Shown: piece after piece, positions 52,908-61,755 of the stretch
How the letters are laid out: every line of letters begins with the position of its first letter
Position numbering within the stretch: position 1 is the first letter of the stretch
NCBI RefSeq assembly: GCF_900117455.1
Contig: NZ_FPHO01000002.1
Location: forward strand, 62,001-126,000
DNA from: Hyphomicrobium sp. CS1GBMeth3
GTDB lineage: Bacteria > Pseudomonadota > Alphaproteobacteria > Rhizobiales > Hyphomicrobiaceae
DNA: 64,000 nucleotides
Reading direction: 5' to 3'
The notes under the pieces: generated by a model
What the model was told of the DNA's origin: nothing
Database searches by the model: none
Seen by the model: only the letters and a program-made list of their open reading frames with translations
Made by a program: the position numbers and the translations under genes

Positions 52908-55064
52908 GTGTCAGATTCCAGTGACGGCGACAGTCTTGCGGTGGATACCTTCGAGGAGGTCCGGCCGCTGTTGCTGAGGTCCATGTTTTGGCGACCGGCC
53001 TACATTTCGCGGTCGGCGTGGCTGGACCATATTCCCTTTGCCTTCTGGCTCATTGAAGCGCATCGGCCGACGACGCTGGTCGAGCTTGGCACCCAGTTCG
53101 GGGCGTCCTATTTTGCCTTCTGTCAGGCCGTCGATCGGCTGGGGCTGGATGCCAAATGCTACGCCGTCGATACGTGGAAGGGGGATGAGCACGCGGGTTT
53201 CTACGGTGAGGAGGTCTTTGCCGGCGTTAACGGCCACAATGAAGCGCGCTACTCGGGATTTTCGCGACTTGTCAGATCTACATTCGATGATGCGCTAGGC
53301 TATTTTTCCGACGGTACGATCGACCTTCTGCACATTGATGGCCTGCATACACTCGAGGCCGTCGCTCACGACTTTGAAAGCTGGTTACCAAAGCTGACCG
53401 ACGATGCGGTTGTCTTGTTTCACGATACGAACGTGCGCGAGCGCGGGTTCGGCGTGTTCCAGTGTTTCGAGGAGCTGAGAAAGACCTATCCCTCGTTCGA
53501 GTTCGTGCATGGGCATGGGCTTGGTGTTCTCGGCGTCGGCAAAGAACAGAAGCCGCTGCTGTCGTGGCTGTTCGAGGCAAACGACAAGCCGGTACTGCGC
53601 CGGTCAATTCGGGAAATTTTTTCCCGCTTGGGCAGTAGCTGCAATCAAGCCCTCCTCCTGCAAAAAGGCGCCGAACAGCAGAAGAGAAGCGAGGCAAAGC
53701 TTGCAGAAGCGCAGGGTGCGCTGACAGCCGTGAAATCCGCTGCAGCCGCACGCGACACGGAGGTGGCGGCGCAGATCGCAAAGCTCGATGGTGAGCGAAC
53801 ACGTCTGTTCAGCAGCCTCGAAGCGCTTGGGCGTAGCCGCGAACAAGAAACAGCGGCCTATGAGGCACGACTTGCCCAACTCGAGCTTGAACTTGGAGAT
53901 CGCTCGCAGCAGGTCTATTCGTTGACACAGCGACGCAGCGATCAGTCAATCGGGCGTAACGACGGCATCGCGGCGGTTGAGCTAAAACAGCTCGAGCAAA
54001 CTCATGATCAGGAAATTTCCGCCTATGAAGCGAAGGTTCGCGAACTTGAGCGTGACCTCGCCGAGCGGTCTCGTGAGGTTGAGACGCTAACTCAAAGGTT
54101 GGAGGACGCCACAGCCGAGGCTGAAGCGGCTGAGGCCGCTTTGCTGCGGGCTGCCGAGGCTGAAACGCTGGCCCAGCAACTCACCGGAGAGGTCGAGCGC
54201 CTGAAGGCGAACGTTTCCGATCGTTTCCGTGAGCTTGGCGAGGTGGGGCACCTGCTGCAGGCAAAGACCGCGGAGACGCAAAAACTTGCTGAGCTTGAGG
54301 CGGCTGTTGATGAGCGTGTCGCGCAGGCGGAGTCTCAGCTCGCGTTGGAGAAGTCAGAAGTCGCCAAGCTCGGCGCCAACGTCGCGGATCGCTTCCAGGA
54401 GCTGGCGACAATGTCGCGACTTCTGAAGGATCGGTCGGCCGAAGTGGAGAAGCTTTCGCGCAGCGAAGCGGCGGCCCTGGCGCGTTCCAAGGAGGCCGAG
54501 GCCTTGGCGGATCGCCGCAAGAGTGAAATAGAGCGCCTGGAGGCCAACGTTGCCGCGCGTTTTCGCGAAATTGCGACGTTGAGCCGGCTGTTGAAAGACC
54601 AGGGGCGCGCCGAGTGCGAACAGATGCCCGGGATATCCGAGCAGGGGAGACGAGCGCCGATCCTGGGAGGATTGACCGAGGTCAATGGCAGGTCGATCAG
54701 CGAACGTCTGGCTTTCGTGAGCGGTGGCGCCCAGGAAGCTGCCGCTCGGCTGAGGCAAGCGCTTGAGCCGATTGGCGGGCTGCGTTGGCGGATCGTGCGC
54801 CAGCGCAGGCTGGTGAAGGCGTCCGGCTTGTTCGATGCGCCTTGGTATCAGGCTCAGAACCCCGATGTTGCGGCTGCTGGAGCCGATCCGCTTGACCACT
54901 TCCTTCTGTTTGGCGGGCAGGAGGGGCGGTCACCTTCCCGTGCGTTCGACAGCGCTGCCTATCTGCGCGAAAATCTCGATGTGGCGAAGTCCGGACTCAA
55001 TCCACTCGTGCATTATCTTGCCAGCGGCAGGGCTGAGGGCCGCCGCGCTTCGCCTCTACGATAA
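52908..55064 (+). CDS. Methyltransferase / coiled-coil / terminal-module protein (WbdD-like layout)
   Basis: 718 residues from a GTG at 52908. Residues 1-230 are a class I methyltransferase: TTLVELGTQFGASYFAFCQA (SAM loop), AKCYAVDTWKGDEHAGFYGE, TIDLLHIDGLHTLEAVAHDF. Residues ~255-600 are an almost unbroken coiled coil (FSSLEALGRSREQETAAYEA; VERLKANVSDRFRELGEVGH), with internal repeats. Residues 638-718 carry a module with SGLFDAPWYQAQNPDVAAAG and DPLDHFLLFGGQEGRSPSRA, also found in the adjacent giant glycosyltransferase. In WbdD a coiled coil joined to a methyltransferase fixes O-antigen length. Here the terminal module is an addition. Its 3' end overlaps the convergent gene by 9 bases. Confidence 0.75.
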   Translation: MSDSSDGDSLAVDTFEEVRPLLLRSMFWRPAYISRSAWLDHIPFAFWLIEAHRPTTLVELGTQFGASYFAFCQAVDRLGLDAKCYAVDTWKGDEHAGFYGEEVFAGVNGHNEARYSGFSRLVRSTFDDALGYFSDGTIDLLHIDGLHTLEAVAHDFESWLPKLTDDAVVLFHDTNVRERGFGVFQCFEELRKTYPSFEFVHGHGLGVLGVGKEQKPLLSWLFEANDKPVLRRSIREIFSRLGSSCNQALLLQKGAEQQKRSEAKLAEAQGALTAVKSAAAARDTEVAAQIAKLDGERTRLFSSLEALGRSREQETAAYEARLAQLELELGDRSQQVYSLTQRRSDQSIGRNDGIAAVELKQLEQTHDQEISAYEAKVRELERDLAERSREVETLTQRLEDATAEAEAAEAALLRAAEAETLAQQLTGEVERLKANVSDRFRELGEVGHLLQAKTAETQKLAELEAAVDERVAQAESQLALEKSEVAKLGANVADRFQELATMSRLLKDRSAEVEKLSRSEAAALARSKEAEALADRRKSEIERLEANVAARFREIATLSRLLKDQGRAECEQMPGISEQGRRAPILGGLTEVNGRSISERLAFVSGGAQEAAARLRQALEPIGGLRWRIVRQRRLVKASGLFDAPWYQAQNPDVAAAGADPLDHFLLFGGQEGRSPSRAFDSAAYLRENLDVAKSGLNPLVHYLASGRAEGRRASPLR
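54201..54620 (+). repeat. Three coding repeats at exact 56-residue (168-bp) spacing
   Basis: Within the coiled coil, matching segments begin at residues 432 (LKANVSDRFRELGEVGHLLQ), 488 (LGANVADRFQELATMSRLLK) and 544 (LEANVAARFREIATLSRLLK). The spacing is 56 residues each time, i.e. eight heptads. A related pair lies upstream at 318 (YEARLAQLELEL) and 373 (YEAKVRELERDL), 55 apart. Confidence 0.8.
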
Positions 55065-57986
55065 GGTGGACGCGTGGCTCTGATCAGAGCGCGGTGATCC
55101 GTTCGACTCGCGGCTCTCCATCTGAGCCAACGGGGTGATGAACTTCTGCTCGATAACGCTTCTTATGGCCCCTTTGTACTCGTCGCGCGCGAGCGCGCAC
55201 GCGGTCTTTCTGGCTTCCAGCCCGCTCGAAAGCTGGGCGCGCCGATCGCTTCCCGTCCAGACACCTTGCGGGTGCTGGCGATAGACACTCATCACTCGGT
55301 TTATGAAGCCAATCTTGCCATAGCGGTCGAGGTGGAACGCGAGTGCAATCTCGTTCAGGCGCTTTTCGAACAGGACCGTTGGTAATGTTTTGATTAGGCC
55401 AGACCTGAACATGCAACATGAGAAGTTTGCGATCAGGTTCATGTTGGGGTCGGCCAAGAAATCGCTACCATCAAGCTTCGATTTCTTCAGCGCGGCTTGT
55501 CGCTCCAGAACCTTCCTGGTATCGCGCTGGATGTCGTGAACCTCGATCATCGAGAAGACCATCGAACAGTCAGGGTTTGAAATCAGGAACTCCGACTGAG
55601 CTTGCAGCTTATCATCGGCTGTCCAATAGTCATCGCCTTCCAGCACGGCAACGAAGCTGCCGCTGGCCGCATCGAATGATCGCCAAAAATTTTTAGAAAT
55701 GCCGATGTTGTCGTCGCCGCCTATGCTTCTCACGATGTCTGGGTATTGGCGGCAGTAACTGTCGATGACGGCTTGGGTGCCATCCGTGGAGCCGTCGTTG
55801 GCTACGAGAATCTCGTGCACAAAGTTGCCGCGCTGCTTCAACGCGCTTTCGATGGCTCCGCCGATATATTCCTCTTGATTATACGTCGGGATGATCGTCG
55901 AGATCTTGAGCGAAACCTCTGTCAACGCCGGTATCCGCATGCTCCAAGGCGCAGATGCAGCTCGGCTGACGGTGGTACGTTGTGCTCGAGGAAGCTTGGG
56001 TGAAAGGTCGAGCTTGCGGGGCAGGAGCCGATCCAGCGTCTGCGATACACCTTCAAGCGCACTTTTGGTCGGCGGCACCACGGAGAGGTCGATCGCTCCA
56101 TCGGCCTGAACAGAGGCGAGCGCGACCTTCGCATTCGGATTCTGCATGGCGGCGAGGCCGATCATGCGCTCCAGCCCGTGCTCGGGTGCGCCATCGCTCT
56201 GGAAGACCGTATTGTAGCTTGGTGTATCGTAAACGTGGCGCGCGAGCTTGAGAAGGATGGCGGGCCGAAGCCAGAGCATTGTGCCCGCAAAAAAGCCCCA
56301 GGTTTTATTGATGTCTTGTTCGTGTCCACACGCAATGGCGAATTTCTTTACCTGCTCCCAGGTTGGAGCAACGGAATTGCGCCGTCCTTCCTTAAAAAAC
56401 TCAGCCGGGCCGGCAAGGCAAAGATCGGGGTCGGTGCGGAAGGCGTCGATGATCTGATCCGAGATATGCTCACTACCGAGCATCGAATAGAGGAAGTAAT
56501 CGCGCCACAGATTACCCCATTTGCCGACATTGCGTTTCGTGTGCACTTTGCACACGAGATCGTAGTTGCAGAGTGTCGACGTCAAAGACAGGAACGGGCC
56601 GATGTCGGCCCCGGTGTTCGGAAACCTGAAGACCGTTGCTCTCGGGTGAGCCCGCCTTAACGCTTCGATCTCCGGATCGTCACCGGGATGCGAGGTCGTG
56701 ATGAAGAGATCGTACTCGTGCGGGATGTTATCGACGTACTGAAGGCAGTCTGGCGCGATATTCTTATGATAGACGTGGAAAACGACCGCGATCTGTGGCT
56801 TCGCATTAGAGCGCGCGGGACGCGACGATGACATGAGCGTGCTTCGGGCTCTGTCTCGAATGTACTCCATCGACTTATTCAAGTCCGGCTTGGTCACGTA
56901 CTCGGTGTTCGTGATCCTGGGTAGGTTGGTCCCATCGTAATAATCGACGCCGATGAAGCGCGCGCCTTGAACACGTGTTTGCGCAGCTATCCTCAGGATG
57001 TAATCCCAATCGACAAGGCGCCGGAGGCTTTCGTCGAATCCAATTCTAGCGAGCGAACTTTTAACGCAAAACGTATTCAAGTCTATGAAGTTGAGTTCCA
57101 GGCAGGACTCGAAATCAAACTCCGAGAAGAGCACTGCTCTTGTTTTGCCCGCGTCATCGATCAGATTTGCGGCGCAGTAAGCTGCCGAAAGATCGCGAGA
57201 CGACGCAAACCGCAATAGGCGCTCGATGTGCTGCGGTCGCCACGTGTTGTCCGAGTCCAGGAAGAACACCCAGTCGCCACCTATGTGCTTCAAGGCGGTG
57301 TTTCTCGCTGCGGACACGCCGCGTCCTTTGTCGTGGCGATGGTACTTGATCCGGTCGTCTTGGAAGGAACGAACGCGCTCGGACGTATCATCGTCGCTGC
57401 CGTCGTCAACGACGATGAGTTCCCAATTGTCATGGCTTTGCTCCAGAATCGACTTTATTGCGCGACCAATGCAGCCGCCGCGATTGCGCGTCGGCATAAT
57501 GATCGAAACCTTTGTGGGAGCTGTGTTGACGGATGCCCGTTCAAGGGAGGCGAGTAACTCCGCTTCCCTGGTTGTGTCCCACTTGGGCACATATCGCTCT
57601 ATGATGCGCTTGCAGTCGGTTCTCTCGGTTGAGGGTCTGCATGTGCGATTTTCGGATTTGCCGACACGTGCGTAATGAAGCAACGGATTGAGTTTTTGCC
57701 TGGCCACGTCTGGGTTGACGTCCAGGTAATATCGCGTGCTGAAGGTTGGTGAGGGGTCGCGACCGAGAACCCATCCGAGCCACAGATAGTGCTCGATCGG
57801 GTTCATCCCCAGGTGTGTCACATCCGGGTATTGTCTCAGGTACCAATTTTCATCGAAAAGGCCTGATTTGCGGATGGTTTCGACGTCCGCTGCGCTGTAC
57901 TTCAACAACTCACGCTCCACTCTTCTGCGTCGCCGCGAGAAGCCATCATAGAGCGTAGAGGTAGCGTGGATTTGTGCAGTGAACAA
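55056..57986 (-). CDS. Multidomain GT2 - RgpF - GT2 glycosyltransferase with N-terminal shared module
   Basis: Up to 976 residues. The start is uncertain: a TTG at 57986 or a GTG at 57920 are candidates, neither with a strong ribosome-binding site. Order: a module at ~40-115 (KSGLFDENWYLRQYPDVTHL; LDVNPDVARQKLNPLLHYAR); GT2 from ~155 (VSIIMPTRNRGGCIGRAIKS, VFFLDSDNTWRPQH); a rhamnan-synthesis RgpF-like domain (IAVVFHVYHKNIAPDCLQYV; FPNTGADIGPFLSL; VCKVHTKRNVGKWGNLWRDY) around 400-640; a second GT2 from ~705 (ISTIIPTYNQEEYIGGAIES; VAVLEGDDYWTADD). It probably makes or extends a rhamnose-like or other repeating chain. The module is shared with the convergent coiled-coil protein. Confidence 0.75.
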   Translation of the reverse strand: MFTAQIHATSTLYDGFSRRRRRVERELLKYSAADVETIRKSGLFDENWYLRQYPDVTHLGMNPIEHYLWLGWVLGRDPSPTFSTRYYLDVNPDVARQKLNPLLHYARVGKSENRTCRPSTERTDCKRIIERYVPKWDTTREAELLASLERASVNTAPTKVSIIMPTRNRGGCIGRAIKSILEQSHDNWELIVVDDGSDDDTSERVRSFQDDRIKYHRHDKGRGVSAARNTALKHIGGDWVFFLDSDNTWRPQHIERLLRFASSRDLSAAYCAANLIDDAGKTRAVLFSEFDFESCLELNFIDLNTFCVKSSLARIGFDESLRRLVDWDYILRIAAQTRVQGARFIGVDYYDGTNLPRITNTEYVTKPDLNKSMEYIRDRARSTLMSSSRPARSNAKPQIAVVFHVYHKNIAPDCLQYVDNIPHEYDLFITTSHPGDDPEIEALRRAHPRATVFRFPNTGADIGPFLSLTSTLCNYDLVCKVHTKRNVGKWGNLWRDYFLYSMLGSEHISDQIIDAFRTDPDLCLAGPAEFFKEGRRNSVAPTWEQVKKFAIACGHEQDINKTWGFFAGTMLWLRPAILLKLARHVYDTPSYNTVFQSDGAPEHGLERMIGLAAMQNPNAKVALASVQADGAIDLSVVPPTKSALEGVSQTLDRLLPRKLDLSPKLPRAQRTTVSRAASAPWSMRIPALTEVSLKISTIIPTYNQEEYIGGAIESALKQRGNFVHEILVANDGSTDGTQAVIDSYCRQYPDIVRSIGGDDNIGISKNFWRSFDAASGSFVAVLEGDDYWTADDKLQAQSEFLISNPDCSMVFSMIEVHDIQRDTRKVLERQAALKKSKLDGSDFLADPNMNLIANFSCCMFRSGLIKTLPTVLFEKRLNEIALAFHLDRYGKIGFINRVMSVYRQHPQGVWTGSDRRAQLSSGLEARKTACALARDEYKGAIRSVIEQKFITPLAQMESRESNGSPRSDQSHASTLS

Positions 57987-58485
57987 CGCTGTCTGTGGGT
58001 AGTAGGCGGGCTGAATTTATTCCCGAATAAGGTGTGGGGGACATCTGATAATGGGCTAACGCGGCAACGCGTCTTATGCTGCCGGCGTAAACGCCTAATC
58101 CGTTCGCTGGATATAATCATCCGGATGCATACGGAGTGCCGCCCGCTCGGGAATCGGGCCCAAGCAGGCGGCGTGCCGCGAGGCCAGCCCGGACGGGTCC
58201 GCACCCTCGCGACTCCGATTGTTTATCAGTGCCGCGCCCGCGCCTTCACCTGTGAGATCTGATAGTTGCCTCAAATGCTCGGCTTGGTGACGAGCGATCC
58301 TGTCAGTGCGCAGACGAAGAGTGCCTCGAAGTTGTTCGCCGTCTGATAAAGTTCGATGTCTGCGTCGATCTCGCATCACATACCGTCAGGTTCCTGTTTT
58401 TACCCCAGCGGGCATAAGCCTCACGCAGGATTACGCGCCTATACGATCGGCCTGATCGGCGATAGAGACTCTCCCTTGAGGGACG
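57987..58485. other. Intergenic region between divergent large glycan genes
   Basis: About 500 bases. It should hold promoters for the minus-strand GT2-RgpF gene and for the TPR-OGT gene. A minus-strand frame at 58095-58379 has no recognisable pattern and is not called. AT-rich patches near 58010-58040 (TTTATTCCCGAATAAGG) and 58116-58123 (GATATAAT) are possible promoter parts. Confidence 0.4.
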
Positions 58486-61400
58486 ATGGCCCGGAAAGAG
58501 CGGCGGCTTACGCATGCGAGATCGTTATTGGCGCCAGCGCCGGGCCTCGATCCGCAAGTCGGTCGTGATTTTCGCGAAGCTGTCCAGCATTTGCAGGCCG
58601 GGCGACTCGCTCAGTCGGCAGAGGCGCACCGGCGCGTTCTCGCGCGGTCGCCACGCCACGCGCCCAGCCTGCACAACCTCGGACTGATCGCGTTCAAGAA
58701 CAATGCGGCGCGGGAGGCGATCGACTACATCCGACAAAGCCTCGAGGTCGATCCCAAGCATCACCAGGCGTGGTTGAACCTCGCCCTTATGCTTGGCGAG
58801 GCGCGTCAACTCGACGAGGCGATCGCGGCCTGCCGGCAGTGTCTGGCGTTGCAGCCCGCGAATGCAAAGCCGCATGCCGTGCTCGGCGACCTGCTGCGCA
58901 AAGCCAGCAACATGGCCGACGCGGTGGCAGCCTACGCGCAATCGCTCAGGATCGCGCCGGATCAGCCGGCCGTGCTCGTGAAGATGGGCGACCTGCTCTT
59001 GCAGTCCGGCAACGCGGACGACGCGCTTGCGTGTTGCCGCCGTGCGCTGACGCTCGAGCCCGGCCAGGCCGCGGCTTCTGCTCTTGAGCGCCGCATTCTT
59101 GCGAACAGCGGGCGCGTCGAGGCCACGGTGGCCGCGATCGATGCGGAGGCGAAGGATTCGGCCGATGGTGCGCGCCGATACGACGAGCTTGGGTTGATCC
59201 TTGCCGGCGAGCAGCGCTTCGCCGAAGCCGTGCCGCTTCACCAGAAGGCGGCCGCCTTGGCGCCTAATCGGGCGGATCTTCATTTCCATTTGGCTTCCGC
59301 CCTCGATGGGGCCGGCCGCAAGCGGGACGCGCTCTCGGCCTACCAGGCGGCACTGGCGCTCGAGCCGGAGCGGGCCGACGGGTACATGAAAGTCGGGGCG
59401 CTGCTGCGAAGCATGAACCATCATGCGGCGGCCGTGACGGCGTTTCAGCAGGCGGTAAAGCTCGATCCGGCGTTTGCCGATGCGCACTACAACCTGGCTG
59501 TCACCTGCAAGAACATGGGCCGCTTTGCCGAGGCGCGGGCGGCCTTCGAGCAGGCCATTGTGTATGCGCCGGATTCGCTTCTGCATCGGGTGGAGCTCAG
59601 CAACCTCCTGCGCATGATGTGCGATTGGCAGGGGCTCGAGGTCGCGGAGCAAGAGAGCCTCGAGCTGATGCGCGCCTTGGGCAACCTCGTCTCACCGTTC
59701 CTATTGCTGCCGATGCCGGCAACGCGCGGCGATCAGCTCGAGGCGGGGCGACGCATCGGGCGCACGATGGTTGTGCCCGAGGAGTTGCGGTTCCGCGACC
59801 ACCGCCCGTCTCGGCCGGGCGAGCGCATTCGCATCGGCTACCTCTCAGGTGATTTCTTCTCGCACGCGACGGCGATCTTGCTCGTCGAGGTGCTCGAGCA
59901 GACGGATCGCGAGCGGTTCGAGCTGGTCGGCTATTGCCACAGCCTCGACGACGGCAGCGAGATGCGGCGCAGGATCGTGGCCGCGTTCGACCGTTTCGTT
60001 CCGATCGGGGATCTGTCGGATCGCGACGCGGCGCAGCGGATCCATGACGATGGCATCGACATTCTGGTCGATCTCAAGGGTTACACGCGCAACGCGCGCA
60101 CTGGCATCCTCGCCTATCGGCCGGCGCCGATCCAGGTCAACTATCTCGGCTATCCTGGCACGATGGGGCTCGATTGCGTTGACTACATCGTGGCGGACGC
60201 GGTTGTCGCCCCGATGGCGCATCAGGAGCACTTCTCCGAGCGCATCGTGCACCTGCCGCACTGCTATCAGCCGAACGACCGCCAGCGGGTGATCGCAGAG
60301 ACCCCGGTGACGCGCGCCCAATTCGGGCTGCCGGACGATGCCTTCGTCTTCTGCTCGTTCAACAACATCTACAAGGTCGGCCCATCGCTGTTCGATGTGT
60401 GGATGCGGCTTCTGCAGCAGGTGCCGAACTCGGTGTTGTGGATTCTCGCACGTGACGATGGTTGCCGGGAGAATCTCATACGTGAAGCGGCGGCCCGCGG
60501 CGTCGATCCGGGACGGCTCGTGTTCGCGAGCCATAGCCCGGGGCCTCAGCATCTGGCGCGGCATCGGCTTGCCGACCTCTTCGTCGATTCCGTGCCGTGC
60601 AACGCACATACGACGGCGAGCGATGCGTTGTGGGCGGGGTTGCCGGTGCTGACGTGCCTTGGCGAAACGTTCGCCGGGCGCGTCGCGGCGAGCCTGCTTG
60701 CGGCGATGGATCTCGAGGAACTGATCACGGAGAGCCTCGAGGCTTACGAGCAGGCGGCGCTCGCTCTTGCTCGTGACCGGGAGCGGCTCAGTGACATACG
60801 ACGCAGGATTGCCGAGCGGCGTGAGACCGGCCCACTTTTCGATTCCTCGCGCTACACGCGCAATCTCGAACGGGCCTATGAGACGATGGTGGACATCATG
60901 AGAGCAGGAGAAGCGCCGCGCGCTTTTGTCGTGGCCGAGCCGCAGCCGGATGTGGGGTCCGTCGCAGAGGCGCGGATAGCCTATGTATGTTGCCCGCTGT
61001 GCGACGGCGCCGACATCCCCTACCAGATCGAGGCCAAGGTCAGCGATCATCCGCTCTACAAGCCGGAGCTGCCGCCAACCGTGAAGTGGCGGACCTGCGA
61101 AGACTGCGGGCATGTCTTCACGGAGGGGTATCTGTCGCAGGAAGCCCGCGACGTCGTGCTCGCGTCGGTTCCGCCGCATCAGCAGGTCGGCGCCGATGCT
61201 GCGGCGGGCAGGGCGTCCGCGGCGCGTGTCGTCGAACGCATCGCGCGCCATGCGCCGGCTGGGGAGTGGCTCGACGTTGGCGTCGGCACGGGTGCCTTGC
61301 TGTTCACGGCGGCCGAGTGGGGCTATGACGTCGTCGGCGCCGATCCGCGCATCGACAGCGTCGAGATGCTGCTGAAGCTCGGCTACAAGGGCGTCTGGAA

Positions 61401-61740
61401 CGATATCCTCGATCTCGACTGGACGGACCGCTTCAGCGTTGTGAGCATGGTCGGCTCGCTCGATCAAGCAGCGTTTCCGCGGCAGTCACTTGCGGCGGCG
61501 CGGCGACTGCTACGCAGCGGCGGGGTGCTGTTCGTCGCTGGGGCGAACATGGATACGATCGTGTGGCGCATCCTCGACGCGTCGGGCGCCAATCCCTATT
61601 GGGGCGAAATCGAGCATAGCCACATCTTCACGCGGGCGCGGCTGGCGAAGCTGCTCGAATCGGAAGGTTTCAAGATAATGGACTACACGGTGGGCGACTG
61701 CGGGCCGAGCGCGATGGAAATCATTGCGGTCAAGCGCTGA
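58486..61740 (+). CDS. TPR / O-GlcNAc-transferase (GT41, SPINDLY type) / methyltransferase fusion
   Basis: 1084 residues. Residues ~30-430 are TPR repeats (PSLHNLGLIAFKNNAAREAI; AWLNLALMLGEARQLDEAIA; ADLHFHLASALDGAGRKRDA). Residues ~440-800 are a family 41 transferase: IRIGYLSGDFFSHATAILLV with the His base region, VNYLGYPGTMGLDCVDYIVA, FVFCSFNNIYKVGPSLFDVW and AHTTASDALWAGLPVLTCLG. Residues ~830-1084 are a methyltransferase with a zinc-binding start (CCPLCDG and CEDCGH) and GEWLDVGVGTGALLFTAAEW. GT41 enzymes add sugars to Ser/Thr of proteins; the target here is unknown. No flagellin gene is near. It is preceded by a separate intergenic region, so it is probably its own unit. Confidence 0.88.
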   Translation: MARKERRLTHARSLLAPAPGLDPQVGRDFREAVQHLQAGRLAQSAEAHRRVLARSPRHAPSLHNLGLIAFKNNAAREAIDYIRQSLEVDPKHHQAWLNLALMLGEARQLDEAIAACRQCLALQPANAKPHAVLGDLLRKASNMADAVAAYAQSLRIAPDQPAVLVKMGDLLLQSGNADDALACCRRALTLEPGQAAASALERRILANSGRVEATVAAIDAEAKDSADGARRYDELGLILAGEQRFAEAVPLHQKAAALAPNRADLHFHLASALDGAGRKRDALSAYQAALALEPERADGYMKVGALLRSMNHHAAAVTAFQQAVKLDPAFADAHYNLAVTCKNMGRFAEARAAFEQAIVYAPDSLLHRVELSNLLRMMCDWQGLEVAEQESLELMRALGNLVSPFLLLPMPATRGDQLEAGRRIGRTMVVPEELRFRDHRPSRPGERIRIGYLSGDFFSHATAILLVEVLEQTDRERFELVGYCHSLDDGSEMRRRIVAAFDRFVPIGDLSDRDAAQRIHDDGIDILVDLKGYTRNARTGILAYRPAPIQVNYLGYPGTMGLDCVDYIVADAVVAPMAHQEHFSERIVHLPHCYQPNDRQRVIAETPVTRAQFGLPDDAFVFCSFNNIYKVGPSLFDVWMRLLQQVPNSVLWILARDDGCRENLIREAAARGVDPGRLVFASHSPGPQHLARHRLADLFVDSVPCNAHTTASDALWAGLPVLTCLGETFAGRVAASLLAAMDLEELITESLEAYEQAALALARDRERLSDIRRRIAERRETGPLFDSSRYTRNLERAYETMVDIMRAGEAPRAFVVAEPQPDVGSVAEARIAYVCCPLCDGADIPYQIEAKVSDHPLYKPELPPTVKWRTCEDCGHVFTEGYLSQEARDVVLASVPPHQQVGADAAAGRASAARVVERIARHAPAGEWLDVGVGTGALLFTAAEWGYDVVGADPRIDSVEMLLKLGYKGVWNDILDLDWTDRFSVVSMVGSLDQAAFPRQSLAAARRLLRSGGVLFVAGANMDTIVWRILDASGANPYWGEIEHSHIFTRARLAKLLESEGFKIMDYTVGDCGPSAMEIIAVKR

Positions 61741-61755
61741 TACGCAGACGCGCGT

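Noticed and set aside
58095-58379. Minus-strand frame of 94 codons in the intergenic region of the glycan locus
   Set aside because: No recognisable pattern, no ribosome-binding site and weak codon character; could be a remnant but cannot be supported.
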